Positions 29,125 through 38,272 of a stretch of 50,496 nt of DNA are shown piece by piece. The stretch spans positions 1 to 50,496 of the forward strand of contig VBOG01000048.1 of NCBI GenBank assembly GCA_005877815.1, given 5' to 3'. The notes beneath the pieces are model-generated. The model was not told where the DNA came from, made no database searches, and saw only the letters and a program-made list of their open reading frames with translations. Positions within the stretch are counted from its first letter, which is position 1; the number at the start of each line of letters is the position of its first letter. The DNA is from Nitrospirota bacterium. Lineage in GTDB: Bacteria > Nitrospirota > Nitrospiria > Nitrospirales > NS-4. The translations under genes were made by a program, and so were the position numbers.

Positions 29125-30803
29125 GCAGACTTCATCATCTCGGCGGCGGTGTCCCGCATTTTCGGTGTAATGGTGACACCTCCCAACATTCGAGCCACTT
29201 CTTCCACACGACTGCCGGCATTCAGGACCTCCACCTTCGTGACGGTTCGGCCGTGTTTGGTTATCTTCGTGACGGCGAAATGCTGCTGCGCATGGGCGGC
29301 GATCGGCGCAAGGTGCGTGATGCAGAATACCTGATGGCCGTGACGGGTCAGCTCGCGAAGCCGTTTGCCCACTGTTTCCGACACCGCGCCTCCGATGCCG
29401 GCATCCACCTCATCGAATACCATCACCGGCACGGGATCGACCTTTGCGAGAACCGTCTTCAGGGACAGCATCACTCTCGACAGTTCCCCGCCGGAGGCAA
29501 TTCGGGCCAGGGGCTGAGGTGGCTCTCCAAGATTCGCGCTGAATTTAAATTCGATGACGTCTACTCCTGTGGGCCCGAGCGATGGGCCTTCAGTCGCCTC
29601 CTTCTGTTCCAGTGCGATATTGACCCTCGCGCGGTTCATGTGCAACGCGGCGAGCTCTCTCTCGAGCCGTTTTTCGAGATCACCCGCGGCTGCTCTTCGC
29701 TTCTTCGACAGGCCCTGGGCCATCTTCAGCGCATTCTCGCGAGCAGCAGCGACCTCGGAGGACAATGCCGCAATATCCTCCTCCCAACGTTCCAGGTCCC
29801 GCAAGACGCCCGCCGCCTCCTCGCCACTCCTCATCGTCGTCTCCACACTGCCGCCGTATTTCTTTGTCAATTTCCGCACCAAGTCGAGCCGTTCCTCAAT
29901 CGCTTCCAAGCGGTCAGTGTCGAATTCGAGGCGGTCGCGGTACTGACGCAACCGCTCGGCAAGATCCGTCAATTCTACGTGTGCCTGCTCGAAGCGATCG
30001 CGATCGCCCGATAGTTCGGCATCAATCCCGCTGAGCTCCTTGAGAAACGGAACGAGTGCACGCAATCCGCCGAGAAGCGACTGCTCGTCTTCATAGAGCG
30101 GGCCGTAGACCGCCTGCAACAGTTCAGCCAGCCGCCGCCCTTGCGAAAGTAGCAGCCGCTCCCGCTCCAGAGTCTGATCTTCATTGGGCTGCAAGTGCGC
30201 CGACGAAATTTCGTCTGCTTGGTATCGCACGAGGTCTTCCTGCGCTCGACGCTCTTCTCCGCTGCGCTGCCGCTCGGTCAGATGGGCTTCGAGGTCCCGG
30301 AGCGCTTGAAAGGCGGCCTGATAACGGTTTCTGAGGTCTAGGAGACCGCCGAACTCGTCGAGAAGCGCCAATTGAACGGACGGTTTGAAGAGAGATTGCT
30401 GATCGTGTTGGCCATGGATGTCTACGAGCAAGCCACGGAGCGACTGAAGCACCGTGAGGGGCCCTGGACGGCCGTTCACATGGATCCTGTGCCGTCCAGT
30501 ACGTGAAAGAATCCGCCTGACAATCAGCTCCGTCTCGTCAGCATGGAGCAAGTCCTGTTCGCGAAGAAATGCGGCGACCGGACCCTTCGCGTCAAGGACG
30601 AAGACACCCGAGACCTCCGCTTCTTCAGCGCCGGTTCGGATCAGCTCGGTGTTCCCGCGGCCACCGATGAGGAGGTCAAGGGCATCGACGAGGATGGATT
30701 TTCCGGCGCCCGTTTCGCCGGTCAGGACCGTGAATCCCTCCGAGAACTCCAGCGCGATCTCTTCAATGATCGCGAAGTTCCGGATGCGGAGCTCGGTCAG
30801 CAC
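29115..30803 (-). CDS. recN: DNA repair protein RecN
   Basis: The product is 562 aa, SMC-like. MLTELRIRNFAIIEE and Walker A TGETGAGKSILVDA at the N-terminus; a long coiled coil (about 155-370); ABC signature ASGGELSRVMLSLK and Walker B MVFDEVDAGIGG near the C-terminus; switch His in CITHLAPIAAHA. It acts in double-strand break repair. It converges on uvrA with a 10-bp overlap and is followed by trxA 9 bp upstream in the same direction. Confidence 0.97.
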   Translation of the reverse strand: MLTELRIRNFAIIEEIALEFSEGFTVLTGETGAGKSILVDALDLLIGGRGNTELIRTGAEEAEVSGVFVLDAKGPVAAFLREQDLLHADETELIVRRILSRTGRHRIHVNGRPGPLTVLQSLRGLLVDIHGQHDQQSLFKPSVQLALLDEFGGLLDLRNRYQAAFQALRDLEAHLTERQRSGEERRAQEDLVRYQADEISSAHLQPNEDQTLERERLLLSQGRRLAELLQAVYGPLYEDEQSLLGGLRALVPFLKELSGIDAELSGDRDRFEQAHVELTDLAERLRQYRDRLEFDTDRLEAIEERLDLVRKLTKKYGGSVETTMRSGEEAAGVLRDLERWEEDIAALSSEVAAARENALKMAQGLSKKRRAAAGDLEKRLERELAALHMNRARVNIALEQKEATEGPSLGPTGVDVIEFKFSANLGEPPQPLARIASGGELSRVMLSLKTVLAKVDPVPVMVFDEVDAGIGGAVSETVGKRLRELTRHGHQVFCITHLAPIAAHAQQHFAVTKITKHGRTVTKVEVLNAGSRVEEVARMLGGVTITPKMRDTAAEMMKSAQR

Positions 30804-30812
30804 ATGGGTTCG

Positions 30813-31148
30813 TTATGCGGTGGGAGAGAGGAGTTTGTCGATGGTGTCTTTGAGCACCTTCTTCGGAACAGCCCCGACGACCTTGTCCACGGGCTGGCCA
30901 CCCCGAAAGAACAGCAATGTGGGAATGCTCATGATGCCGTATTTCCCGGCAATATCGGGGTTCTCATCCGTGTTGAGTTTCATCACCTTGAGCTTGCCAT
31001 CGTATTCCGTGGCAAGCTCCTCGACAATGGGTGCCACCATCTGGCAGGGGCCGCACCAGACCGCCCAGAAGTCCACGAGCGTCAACCCGGCGGCCTTTGC
31101 TACTTCGGTATCCCATGTACTTGAACTGACCTGCGTTGCCTTGCCCAC
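30813..31148 (-). CDS. trxA: Thioredoxin
   Basis: The product is 111 aa with the WCGPC active site ([15 protein letters not shown]), and the cis-proline loop IPTLLFF. No signal peptide, so cytoplasmic. GTG start at 31148 has GGAGG with a 7-base spacer. It reduces protein disulfides as part of the thioredoxin system. It lies between a cytochrome c gene and recN. Confidence 0.96.
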   Translation of the reverse strand: MGKATQVSSSTWDTEVAKAAGLTLVDFWAVWCGPCQMVAPIVEELATEYDGKLKVMKLNTDENPDIAGKYGIMSIPTLLFFRGGQPVDKVVGAVPKKVLKDTIDKLLSPTA

Positions 31149-31188
31149 CCTTATACCTCCGGCTCAATATCCTACATCCAGACCTGTT

Positions 31189-31734
31189 TCAATCTAGCCG
31201 AGGTGGCGCGATGCTGTCAATGCGATCAGATCCCTGTTTGTGAAACATACGTTCAGGCGCCGGCAGAGAACGACGGTGCCCCTTCGAAAGAAACACCAGA
31301 TAGTCAATAAGGTCGTCCAGATCGCGCCCGGTCAATCCCGTCCAGCGAGGCATCTCTTCATGGAGGGAGTTGCCCGCCGGATCAATGCCTGCGACGACAG
31401 CTGCTTTGATCGTTTCGCGCGTGAACGCGGGGTGCCGCCGGCCGGTCACGTCGTGATCGTGCCCTGCGGGATCAGTCAATCCGAGAAACGTGATCTCGGG
31501 AGCCGGAACGCCATGCATCATGCCGCCCCGACCGTCTTCGCCGTGACACATCGCACACCCCACGCCTTCCATGCCGTGGCTGTTTTCGACCAGCCGACCC
31601 GCATCCGTCGTCCCATGCAGAAAGATTCGCCGCCCATTGTCGCTATGCGACGCCGGAATAGGCCCAACCGCCCCCGCAACGCCTAGCCACGCGACTGCGG
31701 CGGCGATCCCAAAGATGAATCTCTTTTTCTCCAT
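31189..31734 (-). CDS. Monoheme c-type cytochrome, exported
   Basis: The product is 181 aa. Signal peptide MEKKRFIFGIAAAVAWLGVAGAVG. One heme motif CAMCH (GVGCAMCHGEDGRGG) and a candidate axial Met in LHEEMPRWTGLTGRDLDDLIDYLVFL. It is a periplasmic electron carrier or subunit of a respiratory complex. ATG 31734 has no Shine-Dalgarno sequence; a promoter (31742-31772) places the start next to it, suggesting a leaderless mRNA. It lies between lptD and trxA. Confidence 0.85.
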   Translation of the reverse strand: MEKKRFIFGIAAAVAWLGVAGAVGPIPASHSDNGRRIFLHGTTDAGRLVENSHGMEGVGCAMCHGEDGRGGMMHGVPAPEITFLGLTDPAGHDHDVTGRRHPAFTRETIKAAVVAGIDPAGNSLHEEMPRWTGLTGRDLDDLIDYLVFLSKGHRRSLPAPERMFHKQGSDRIDSIAPPRLD

Positions 31735-31741
31735 GAGAGTA

Positions 31742-31772
31742 ATTATGAAAGCGCGATGCCGCCTATTGTCAA
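31742..31772 (-). promoter_or_regulatory. Promoter candidate for cytochrome c gene
   Basis: TTGACA (31767-31772), 19 bases, CATAAT (31742-31747). Perfect -35 but a long spacer. Predicted start is about 31735, immediately before the ATG. Confidence 0.4.
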
Positions 31773-31789
31773 GGTCGGGATCTCCGGCA

Positions 31790-33970
31790 TCAGCGAAGCT
31801 TTTGGATGTCCAACCCAAGACGGCTGAACAAGCCGCGATACAAGCCGCTAAACGGCGAATCGCTGAAACCCACGCCGCCCAGGGTAAACACAAAGGCGTA
31901 TTCCGTCTGGTCTGGCCGCTGGATCAGCAATGCGCCGACACCCCAGCAACGGTTGGAGCCGACATAGTACAACCCGTAATTAATCTCAGGGAAGACCCCA
32001 TCGTCCTTATCGTAATAGCCGCGCGTCACAAAATAGAAATTGTACGGCAGCGCCACACCGAACTCCGCATTGTAGAAATGCGTCGTCTGGGTCTGGACCA
32101 GCACCTCATTCATGGAAATCGGGTTGAACAGGTCGCCTCTCACGGCCACCGCCCCCCCGGGGCGGGTGAAACGCTGTCCGACGCTGAAGAAATACCGCTT
32201 GAGCAGTTCGATTCGGATATCCGTGTTCAGCGCGGACACGGCCGAGGCGGTGTGATTGTAAAAGGCATCAATGTCGAGCGTGGTGTTCACCGGCTTCAAG
32301 GTTCGCAACACCAGCTCGCTCCTGAGATCAGAAAACGGCTTGCCGGTGGGGGACGAGGTGAGATGCTCGCTTTGAATCAGTCTGAGGTAGGCGAACTCCA
32401 GGTAATGCATGGTGTCACCGTCGGCCACCATCGTCGAGAACCGGTTGGTGAGCACGTATGTCAAGAGGTTCTTCTTGGCAAGGCGATCCAGATCATTGAA
32501 GACGGGAATCTCGGCCTGGCGCGTTTGAGGAAGATACTCGTACACCACGGCGGGTTCGATCTTGTGGACGATTCCCCCGTACGCATCACTGGAAAACCGG
32601 CGAACGAGGCGCGTATCGAACGAGGTGCTGAGATAGGGCGCCTCTCGAGAGGTGGACTGATCCGATTGGAGACTCCGGCTATAGAACGTTTCGCGGAAGC
32701 CGACGAGGGGCGTGACCGTGAAGTACCGGCCCGCGGCGAGCGGCGCCCACAAGCGAGGAAACAGATCCACCCGCCGGGCGTCAAGTCCTTCTTGGCGGTA
32801 GAAGCTGTCGAAGGTCGTGTCGAAGCCTGCATAGATCGGGAGGCCTGCGATCCTGGTCGGCACGAGACTGTACCCGACCTCAGGCAGCGTTTGAAGCGTC
32901 GTTTTATCCGACACCGTGAGGTTCTGAGAAAAGCGTGTCAGTCCGTAGAGGACTTGATTATCCCAGCGCTTCGTGAGGTACGCCTGAGATTCCTGGAATA
33001 CCGCGACGCGCTGGAGAACGTTTTCGCTGAGCACACTGAGATTATTTTTCTGGTTGAGGTAATTGATATCCATGCGGCCCTGGAGATCCTCGGAGAACCT
33101 CGTCGTATGCCGGTACACCAGATCCCACCGCCGGACGTTATTCTGGGTATCGTTGAAGTACCGTGTGAAAAGCCGGCCGCTTGAATCCTTCGTCCAGAAG
33201 TAGCGATACTCCAAGTCTCCACCGATGCCAAGCTTGCCGCGGTAATCGACCGCGGCGGTAGCATCCTGACTGGGACTGATTTCCCAAAAGAGCGCCTGGC
33301 GAATCTTCAACCCTTGCCGGCTGCTTGCGCCGAGCAGGGGAAAGAGCAGGCCCGTGGCCCGCTCGCGCTGTGCGGGAAACAACATCGCCGGCATGTAGAA
33401 GACGGGAATATCGAGGATGCAGAAGCGCGCCTGGCGCGCGTATAGAAAACCTTCCGTGTTGAGGTCCGCCTTATCGGCTTTGAAGCTCCATGGGGTCCGT
33501 TCATCCTCCAACACGCTGCACGTCGTGAACGAGAGGTCGTCGATGCGGTACTGCGTTTCCGAGAGTCGTTCCATTACCCGCCCATCCACGGTGAAGCCCG
33601 CATCCACCACAAATAGGCGGCCGTGGAAAATCACCCCCTTGCTGGTGTTCAGGTTCATGTCCAGCTGTTCGCCACGAATGTCGTGACTTCCATCGCTCAG
33701 CCTGACATGGCCCCATGCGGTGACTTGTCCCGTGGCCATGTTGAGCAGTGCCTCGTCTGCATCCATCCTGAGGGAACCTTGCGCCACAACCACGGCACCT
33801 TTCCCCTCGTAGATTTGTGTCGTCTTCTTGTAGGTCAAGGTATCGGCTTGGATGTGAATCGGATGAGGAGGCGGTCTGTCTGCGGCGGATACAGAAGGAC
33901 ACACACCGGCAAGAGACAGCATGACCGCCAAGAAGGCGGCGCCCCTGCAGGCCGGTCTCTTATCAGCCAC
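31790..33970 (-). CDS. lptD: LPS-assembly outer-membrane protein LptD
   Basis: The product is 726 aa. Signal peptide (about 1-30, ending SVSAA). An N-terminal OstA/LptA-like domain (about 35-160; HIQADTLTYKK, EGKGAVVVAQGSL, MDADEALLNMATG) is followed by a beta-barrel (about 200-726) with many Tyr/Phe-rich strands. It inserts LPS at the outer leaflet with LptE. GTG start at 33970 overlaps the folC stop by 8 bases. Cysteines near TTCSVLED, RFCILDIP and SNRCWGVG could form disulfides as in LptD. It confirms a Gram-negative envelope with LPS. Confidence 0.93.
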   Translation of the reverse strand: MADKRPACRGAAFLAVMLSLAGVCPSVSAADRPPPHPIHIQADTLTYKKTTQIYEGKGAVVVAQGSLRMDADEALLNMATGQVTAWGHVRLSDGSHDIRGEQLDMNLNTSKGVIFHGRLFVVDAGFTVDGRVMERLSETQYRIDDLSFTTCSVLEDERTPWSFKADKADLNTEGFLYARQARFCILDIPVFYMPAMLFPAQRERATGLLFPLLGASSRQGLKIRQALFWEISPSQDATAAVDYRGKLGIGGDLEYRYFWTKDSSGRLFTRYFNDTQNNVRRWDLVYRHTTRFSEDLQGRMDINYLNQKNNLSVLSENVLQRVAVFQESQAYLTKRWDNQVLYGLTRFSQNLTVSDKTTLQTLPEVGYSLVPTRIAGLPIYAGFDTTFDSFYRQEGLDARRVDLFPRLWAPLAAGRYFTVTPLVGFRETFYSRSLQSDQSTSREAPYLSTSFDTRLVRRFSSDAYGGIVHKIEPAVVYEYLPQTRQAEIPVFNDLDRLAKKNLLTYVLTNRFSTMVADGDTMHYLEFAYLRLIQSEHLTSSPTGKPFSDLRSELVLRTLKPVNTTLDIDAFYNHTASAVSALNTDIRIELLKRYFFSVGQRFTRPGGAVAVRGDLFNPISMNEVLVQTQTTHFYNAEFGVALPYNFYFVTRGYYDKDDGVFPEINYGLYYVGSNRCWGVGALLIQRPDQTEYAFVFTLGGVGFSDSPFSGLYRGLFSRLGLDIQKLR

Positions 33971-35285
33971 GAAGTGGGGACACGGTCGTGTGTTCCAGAA
34001 TCGCCTTGACCTCTCCCACCACGAGGAGAGATCCTGTCACGCAGATGGTATCGTTCGGGGCCGCGAGCGCTTTCGCATGCGCCAGAGCTTCGGAGACCGA
34101 TGGTCTGGTGTGAAGTGTGACGTCAAGATCGGCCGCGTCGCGAAGGAGGTCTTCGGGATCGGCGGCGCGCGGGTGTTCGGCCCGCGTCAGAATCAGATGG
34201 CTGATACCCGGTACGGCGGAGAGCCGGACCAAAAAGGTTCGGCGGTCCTTGTCGCGCATCATCCCAAGAACAATGATGAGGCGTCCCCGATGTGCTGGGG
34301 GCCGACGCTGGCCCCAGGCCGTCAAATATCTCGCCAAGGCCTCCATGGCTTGTGGATTGTGAGCGCCGTCAAGAAGAAGGTCCGGTGAACGCGCGGCAAG
34401 TTCCAGCCGGCCTGGCCACCGGACGGTTCGCAAGCCTTCCCGGATGCTGCCTTCTCCGATCGCAACGCCTCGTTCCAGCGCCATCTCGGTTGCGGCAAGG
34501 GCACAGGCGGCATTATCCAGTTGGTGAACGCCCGGCAGTGGACATATCAAATCATCGTAGTCATGAGACACCCCGCGGTAGGCGAAGCGCTCCGGACTCT
34601 CTCCTCGAACGTCAAAATCACGGCCCAGTGTGACACACGGCGCGCGCCGTTCCTGGGCCGTTGCGTTGATCACGGCTGCCGGATCCGCATCCAGTCGCCC
34701 GGCCACAATCGGAGTGTCCTGTTTGATGATCCCTGCCTTTTCATGCGCAATGGCGTTCGGAGAGTCTCCCAGATATTGCTGATGGTCCAAAGCAATGGTG
34801 GTGATCACCGTGACCAGGGGCGTAAGCACGTTCGTGGCGTCGAAGCGACCTCCCAGGCCGACTTCGACAACGGCATACTGCACGCCGGCGTCCGCAAAGT
34901 GCCGGAACGCCATGGCGGTCGTGGCCTCGAAGAACGTCGGCGGCTCCGTCAGCCGGGCTTCCGCTGAATGGCGCACGGCCTGACTCAGCGTCTGCAGACA
35001 CTCAGGCGGAATAGGGACGCCGTTGACAGTGATGCGCTCGGCGAAATCAATCAGGTGCGGTGACGTATAGAGACCCACGCGATAGCCCTGTCGGGTGAGA
35101 ATGGAGGCCAGCATCGCGGCCGTTGAACCCTTGCCGTTCGTCCCTGCGATGTGGAACGAGCTGAAGGTATGGTGAGGGTCTTCGAATGCCCCCAACAGCG
35201 TAATGGTTCGGCTCAACCCCGGCTTGATGCCGTGACTTTGCAGCCCGTACAGGTACGAGAGTGTGTTGTCAGAAGCTCCGGCCAT
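33963..35285 (-). CDS. folC: Folylpolyglutamate synthase / dihydrofolate synthase
   Basis: The product is 440 aa, Mur ligase fold. HIAGTNGKGSTAAMLASIL is the P-loop; SPHLIDFAERI, VEVGLGGRFDATN and LDHQQYLG follow; the C-terminal domain has DGAHNPQAM and VLGMMRDKD. It adds glutamate to (di)hydropteroate or folate. It ends overlapping lptD; accD lies upstream with a 77-bp gap. Confidence 0.95.
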   Translation of the reverse strand: MAGASDNTLSYLYGLQSHGIKPGLSRTITLLGAFEDPHHTFSSFHIAGTNGKGSTAAMLASILTRQGYRVGLYTSPHLIDFAERITVNGVPIPPECLQTLSQAVRHSAEARLTEPPTFFEATTAMAFRHFADAGVQYAVVEVGLGGRFDATNVLTPLVTVITTIALDHQQYLGDSPNAIAHEKAGIIKQDTPIVAGRLDADPAAVINATAQERRAPCVTLGRDFDVRGESPERFAYRGVSHDYDDLICPLPGVHQLDNAACALAATEMALERGVAIGEGSIREGLRTVRWPGRLELAARSPDLLLDGAHNPQAMEALARYLTAWGQRRPPAHRGRLIIVLGMMRDKDRRTFLVRLSAVPGISHLILTRAEHPRAADPEDLLRDAADLDVTLHTRPSVSEALAHAKALAAPNDTICVTGSLLVVGEVKAILEHTTVSPLRG

Positions 35286-35362
35286 GGCATCATCCGTTGA
35301 TCTTCAGGGGACGAGGGCTTCTACCATAAAACCCTAAGCCCTGCAACTCAGACCGGCAGGAG

Positions 35363-36199
35363 TTAGAAGAATGCGATTATGCTCGAGAGGGTTTCTTTCA
35401 GGCGTTTGCGGGGAACGATGAGGTCGATGATGCCGTGCTCGAGGAGAAATTCCGCGCGTTGGAATTCTTGGGGAAGCTGCTGCCGAATCGTCTGCTCGAT
35501 CACGCGCGGTCCCGCGAACCCGATTAAAGCCTTGGGTTCTGCCAGAATGACGTCGCCGAGCATGGCAAAGCTTGCCGTGACACCGCCGAATGTCGGATCG
35601 GTCAAAATAGCGATGTAGGGGATACACGCTTCGGCAAGACGTCCGATCGCCGCAGCGGTCCTGGCCATTTGCATAAGGGAAAGAATGCCCTCCTGCATAC
35701 GTGCACCGCCCGACGTGATGACAAGCACCAAGGGAACGCGTTCCCGCAGCGCGCGGTCCGCGGCGAGGATAACCTTCTCTCCCACCACGGACCCCATGCT
35801 GCCGCCCATGAAACCGAAATGAAACACTCCCAGGACAACACGTGCGCCATTGATCCGTCCCTCGCCGGTAATGAGCGCGTCTTTCTTCCCGGTCCGCTGT
35901 TGCGCGTCCAACAGACGGTCGCGGTACCGTTTGGTGTCTTTAAAATGGAGCGGGTCGGCCGCGGCCAACTCGGCATCCCACTCGCGAAAAGTCCCCAGGT
36001 CCAGGAGCAGGTCTATCCGGTCCTCGACGGAAATCGGGAAATGATATTCGCATTTGGGGCAGACCTTGGCATTCCGCTCGACTTCCTTGCGATAGATGAT
36101 CTCACGACAATGGTTGCACTTGAGCCAAAGGCCCTCCTGAAATTTCGGCTTTTTCCCGCTATCCCCGCCCGTTGGGCGGTCTTTTTTGAACCAAGCCAT
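35363..36199 (-). CDS. accD: Acetyl-CoA carboxylase carboxyltransferase subunit beta
   Basis: The product is 278 aa. N-terminal C4 zinc ribbon with CNHC (LKCNHCREI) and CPKC (KVCPKCEYH), followed by the carboxyltransferase crotonase fold ([58 protein letters not shown]). With AccA, it transfers CO2 to acetyl-CoA for malonyl-CoA. ATG 36199 (MAWFKKDRP) chosen for family agreement. The 115-aa metallo-beta-lactamase fragment ends 12 bp upstream. Confidence 0.96.
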   Translation of the reverse strand: MAWFKKDRPTGGDSGKKPKFQEGLWLKCNHCREIIYRKEVERNAKVCPKCEYHFPISVEDRIDLLLDLGTFREWDAELAAADPLHFKDTKRYRDRLLDAQQRTGKKDALITGEGRINGARVVLGVFHFGFMGGSMGSVVGEKVILAADRALRERVPLVLVITSGGARMQEGILSLMQMARTAAAIGRLAEACIPYIAILTDPTFGGVTASFAMLGDVILAEPKALIGFAGPRVIEQTIRQQLPQEFQRAEFLLEHGIIDLIVPRKRLKETLSSIIAFF

Positions 36200-36210
36200 G
36201 GCGTACCCGA

Positions 36211-36558
36211 TCAGACGGTGACGACTTGGCCTTCCTCCAAGAAATGGAGATTCGGCAGATTGAGGCGTTTGAGTTCGGACCCGATCAGTCCCCAAACATC
36301 GATGGGCGATCGGGTGCGCCCCGCCATGTTATCGGCAAGAAGTGACAACCCTTTGATGTGATCGAAATGCACGTGAGAGATGATGACGTTTTTGATCTTT
36401 TCCAGGTCTGCTTCCTGGAGACCGGCACTCACTGTCCCGGCATCCATCATGCACATGTCATTGATGAGAAACCCGCAGGTTCTGCACTCAAGTCGCCGCC
36501 CGCCCGGCTCGTCCACCGTCAATTCGGAGCCGTGACATCCGAGAATCTTAATGATCAC
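36211..36558 (-). pseudogene. Truncated metallo-beta-lactamase fold protein (cyclic-nucleotide phosphodiesterase-like)
   Basis: The product is 115 aa. It starts MIIKILGCHGSE, then CMMDAGT and SHVHFDHIKGLSLL (HxHxDH metal site), as in class II cAMP phosphodiesterase-like proteins, but it stops after EEGQVVTV. The family is usually about 250 residues, and the C-terminal metal ligands (the later His and Asp) are missing because accD starts right after. No continuation in another frame was seen. It may be a decayed gene or a minimal domain. It lies between the TPR/cNMP-binding gene and accD. Confidence 0.6.
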
Positions 36559-36612
36559 CGCGCCCCTTCGGCATCATCGGTAGAATCGCAACAAAGAAGA
36601 GCGCCTGCCCAA

Positions 36613-37482
36613 CTATTTTCGCAGTTCCCTCATTTTTTGGCGCGTGGCTTTGGAACGATTCTCATAGAACTGCTCGAGCACGGTTTCCAGATGCGGATAT
36701 TGCTTCATCACCTCGAACAGATCGCTGGACTTGAGCCGTAGGACCTCCGTCTCGCTTTTGGCGAAGACCGACGCGCTCCGCGGCCCGCCCACCAGCAAGG
36801 ACATCTCTCCAAAGAACTCGCCCTCGCCGAGTTCCCCGAGCAGCACCTCTTGCCCCTCGGCGTCCTTGACCACCTTTCCGCCGCCGCGACTGATCAGATA
36901 CATTGCGTCGCCCTCATCTCCTTCGGCGATGATCCGCTCGCCGTCCATGAATTCCATTTGCTCGAGCTTATCCACGAGAGTGCCGAATTCCTCCTGAGTG
37001 AAACTGGCAAAGAGCGAATTGATGTTCTTTTTCTCTCCCGCGGCAGGAATGGCCATTACCGGCGGCTCGCTCTCGAGCGTCGGACCATCTGACATGGCCA
37101 GGGTCGGAGCTTGCGTCGGCGGCTGGACGGCGGGTTCGGGCGTTTCGGGAAGCACCGCCACACCCGGACCGCTGTTGATGGCCTTCATGAGGGCCGTGGC
37201 CTGAGTTTCTTGCGGCGCGATTTTCAGAATCATCTTATACGTCGCAATGCCCTTGATGGAAAACCCCGCCTTAATGAACATGTCCGCCGCTTGATAGTAG
37301 TATTTGATCGCAGCCGCTTTGGCGCCCGCTTTGACGGAGTAATCCCCCATCCGCAGATGATACTGCGCGTTCGTCGGCTCCAGCTCGATCAGACCCTGTA
37401 AGGTCTGTACCGCTTTCGCCCATTGAGCCTGCTCGACGTATTTACTGAGATCGTTGGTGAGTTGGTCTTTTTTGTTCGCCAT
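36613..37482 (-). CDS. TPR and cyclic nucleotide-binding domain protein
   Basis: The product is 289 aa. N-terminal TPR-like helices (1-105; WAKAVQTLQGLIELEPTNAQ, then AIKYYYQAADMFIKAG). A Pro-rich linker (about 108-145) follows, then a cNMP-binding domain (about 160-275) with GDEGDAMYLISRG and the phosphate-binding cassette EFFGEMSLLVGGPRSASV (PRSA). No output domain is attached and no membrane helix. It may bind cyclic nucleotide and act as a scaffold. It lies in a signalling cluster with FHA and PP2C proteins. Confidence 0.85.
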   Translation of the reverse strand: MANKKDQLTNDLSKYVEQAQWAKAVQTLQGLIELEPTNAQYHLRMGDYSVKAGAKAAAIKYYYQAADMFIKAGFSIKGIATYKMILKIAPQETQATALMKAINSGPGVAVLPETPEPAVQPPTQAPTLAMSDGPTLESEPPVMAIPAAGEKKNINSLFASFTQEEFGTLVDKLEQMEFMDGERIIAEGDEGDAMYLISRGGGKVVKDAEGQEVLLGELGEGEFFGEMSLLVGGPRSASVFAKSETEVLRLKSSDLFEVMKQYPHLETVLEQFYENRSKATRQKMRELRK

Positions 37483-37510
37483 GACGGATTACAAAGATTC
37501 TAACAAATCA

Positions 37511-38239
37511 TCACCCTTTCTGATCTTTGAGAACGAACTGCAAGAGCACCCCGGCGACCATCAGAGTATCGCCATCCTGCAATTCTCGCTGTCCCTGCAC
37601 CGTCTCGCTGTTCACGGTGATTTTTTTGGCTCCCTGAGGCGTGCTGAGGAAGTAGGCGGGGCCGCGCCGGGCGATAAGCGCGGCATTTTTGGGCGCGAAC
37701 CAGCCCGTCAGCTTGACGGTGGCCGTGTTTTCGGCGCCGATCACCGCCAGCCGCCCCGTCAGCTCATAGTCCTTCTTGTCCGTTTGCCCTGAGACGATCG
37801 TCAGGAATCCCAGCTTTTCGATGGCCTTGTACCCGACCGGGGACTGCATTGTCTGCATGGCTTTTAAGAGCTCGCGCTGTTTCTTGGTATCCAGGATCAT
37901 GGTCTTGTCGGAATCCGTTTCCTTTTGCGGAGGAGCGGGCGCGGCAGCCGGAACATCTTCTTGGAAGACCAGAACATGTTTGCCAATGGCCACACGATCG
38001 GTATTCTTCAGCTGTTGTTTCTGAACCTGTGCGTCATTGACGAAACTGCCGTTGGTGCTGTCCAGGTCCTCCAGAAAAAATGCGCCCTGCTCCTGCACAA
38101 TCCGGGCATGGTGGCCGGAGACGGCGGGATTGTCGATGACCACATCGTTGTCCGGCTTTCGACCGATCGTCAGTTGTGGCCCCTCCATAGCGATTTCCTT
38201 GAGGACCGCTTCGTTGAATTTGAGGAAGAGCTTCGGCAT
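37511..38239 (-). CDS. Double FHA-domain protein
   Basis: The product is 242 aa. First FHA domain (about 20-95): LTIGRKPDNDVVIDNPAVSGHHARI with R, S, H, then DLDSTNGSFVND. A Pro-rich/Ala-rich linker is followed by a second, degenerate FHA-like domain (about 155-240; LAVIGAENTATVKL, LQDGDTLMVAGVLLQF). It should bind phosphothreonine on partners. I chose ATG 38239 because GAGGG then lies 7 bases upstream; ATG 38245 overlaps the site. The phosphatase next to it suggests reversible phosphorylation. Confidence 0.85.
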   Translation of the reverse strand: MPKLFLKFNEAVLKEIAMEGPQLTIGRKPDNDVVIDNPAVSGHHARIVQEQGAFFLEDLDSTNGSFVNDAQVQKQQLKNTDRVAIGKHVLVFQEDVPAAAPAPPQKETDSDKTMILDTKKQRELLKAMQTMQSPVGYKAIEKLGFLTIVSGQTDKKDYELTGRLAVIGAENTATVKLTGWFAPKNAALIARRGPAYFLSTPQGAKKITVNSETVQGQRELQDGDTLMVAGVLLQFVLKDQKG

Positions 38240-38272
38240 AGTCATTCCCTCATTGACGTGTAACGCATGGAC

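Noticed and set aside
31571-33184. Long plus-strand open frame (537 codons) opposite lptD
   Set aside because: It is antisense to a clear LptD gene, has no domains, and its residue use (many Arg, His, Glu) is that of a shadow frame.
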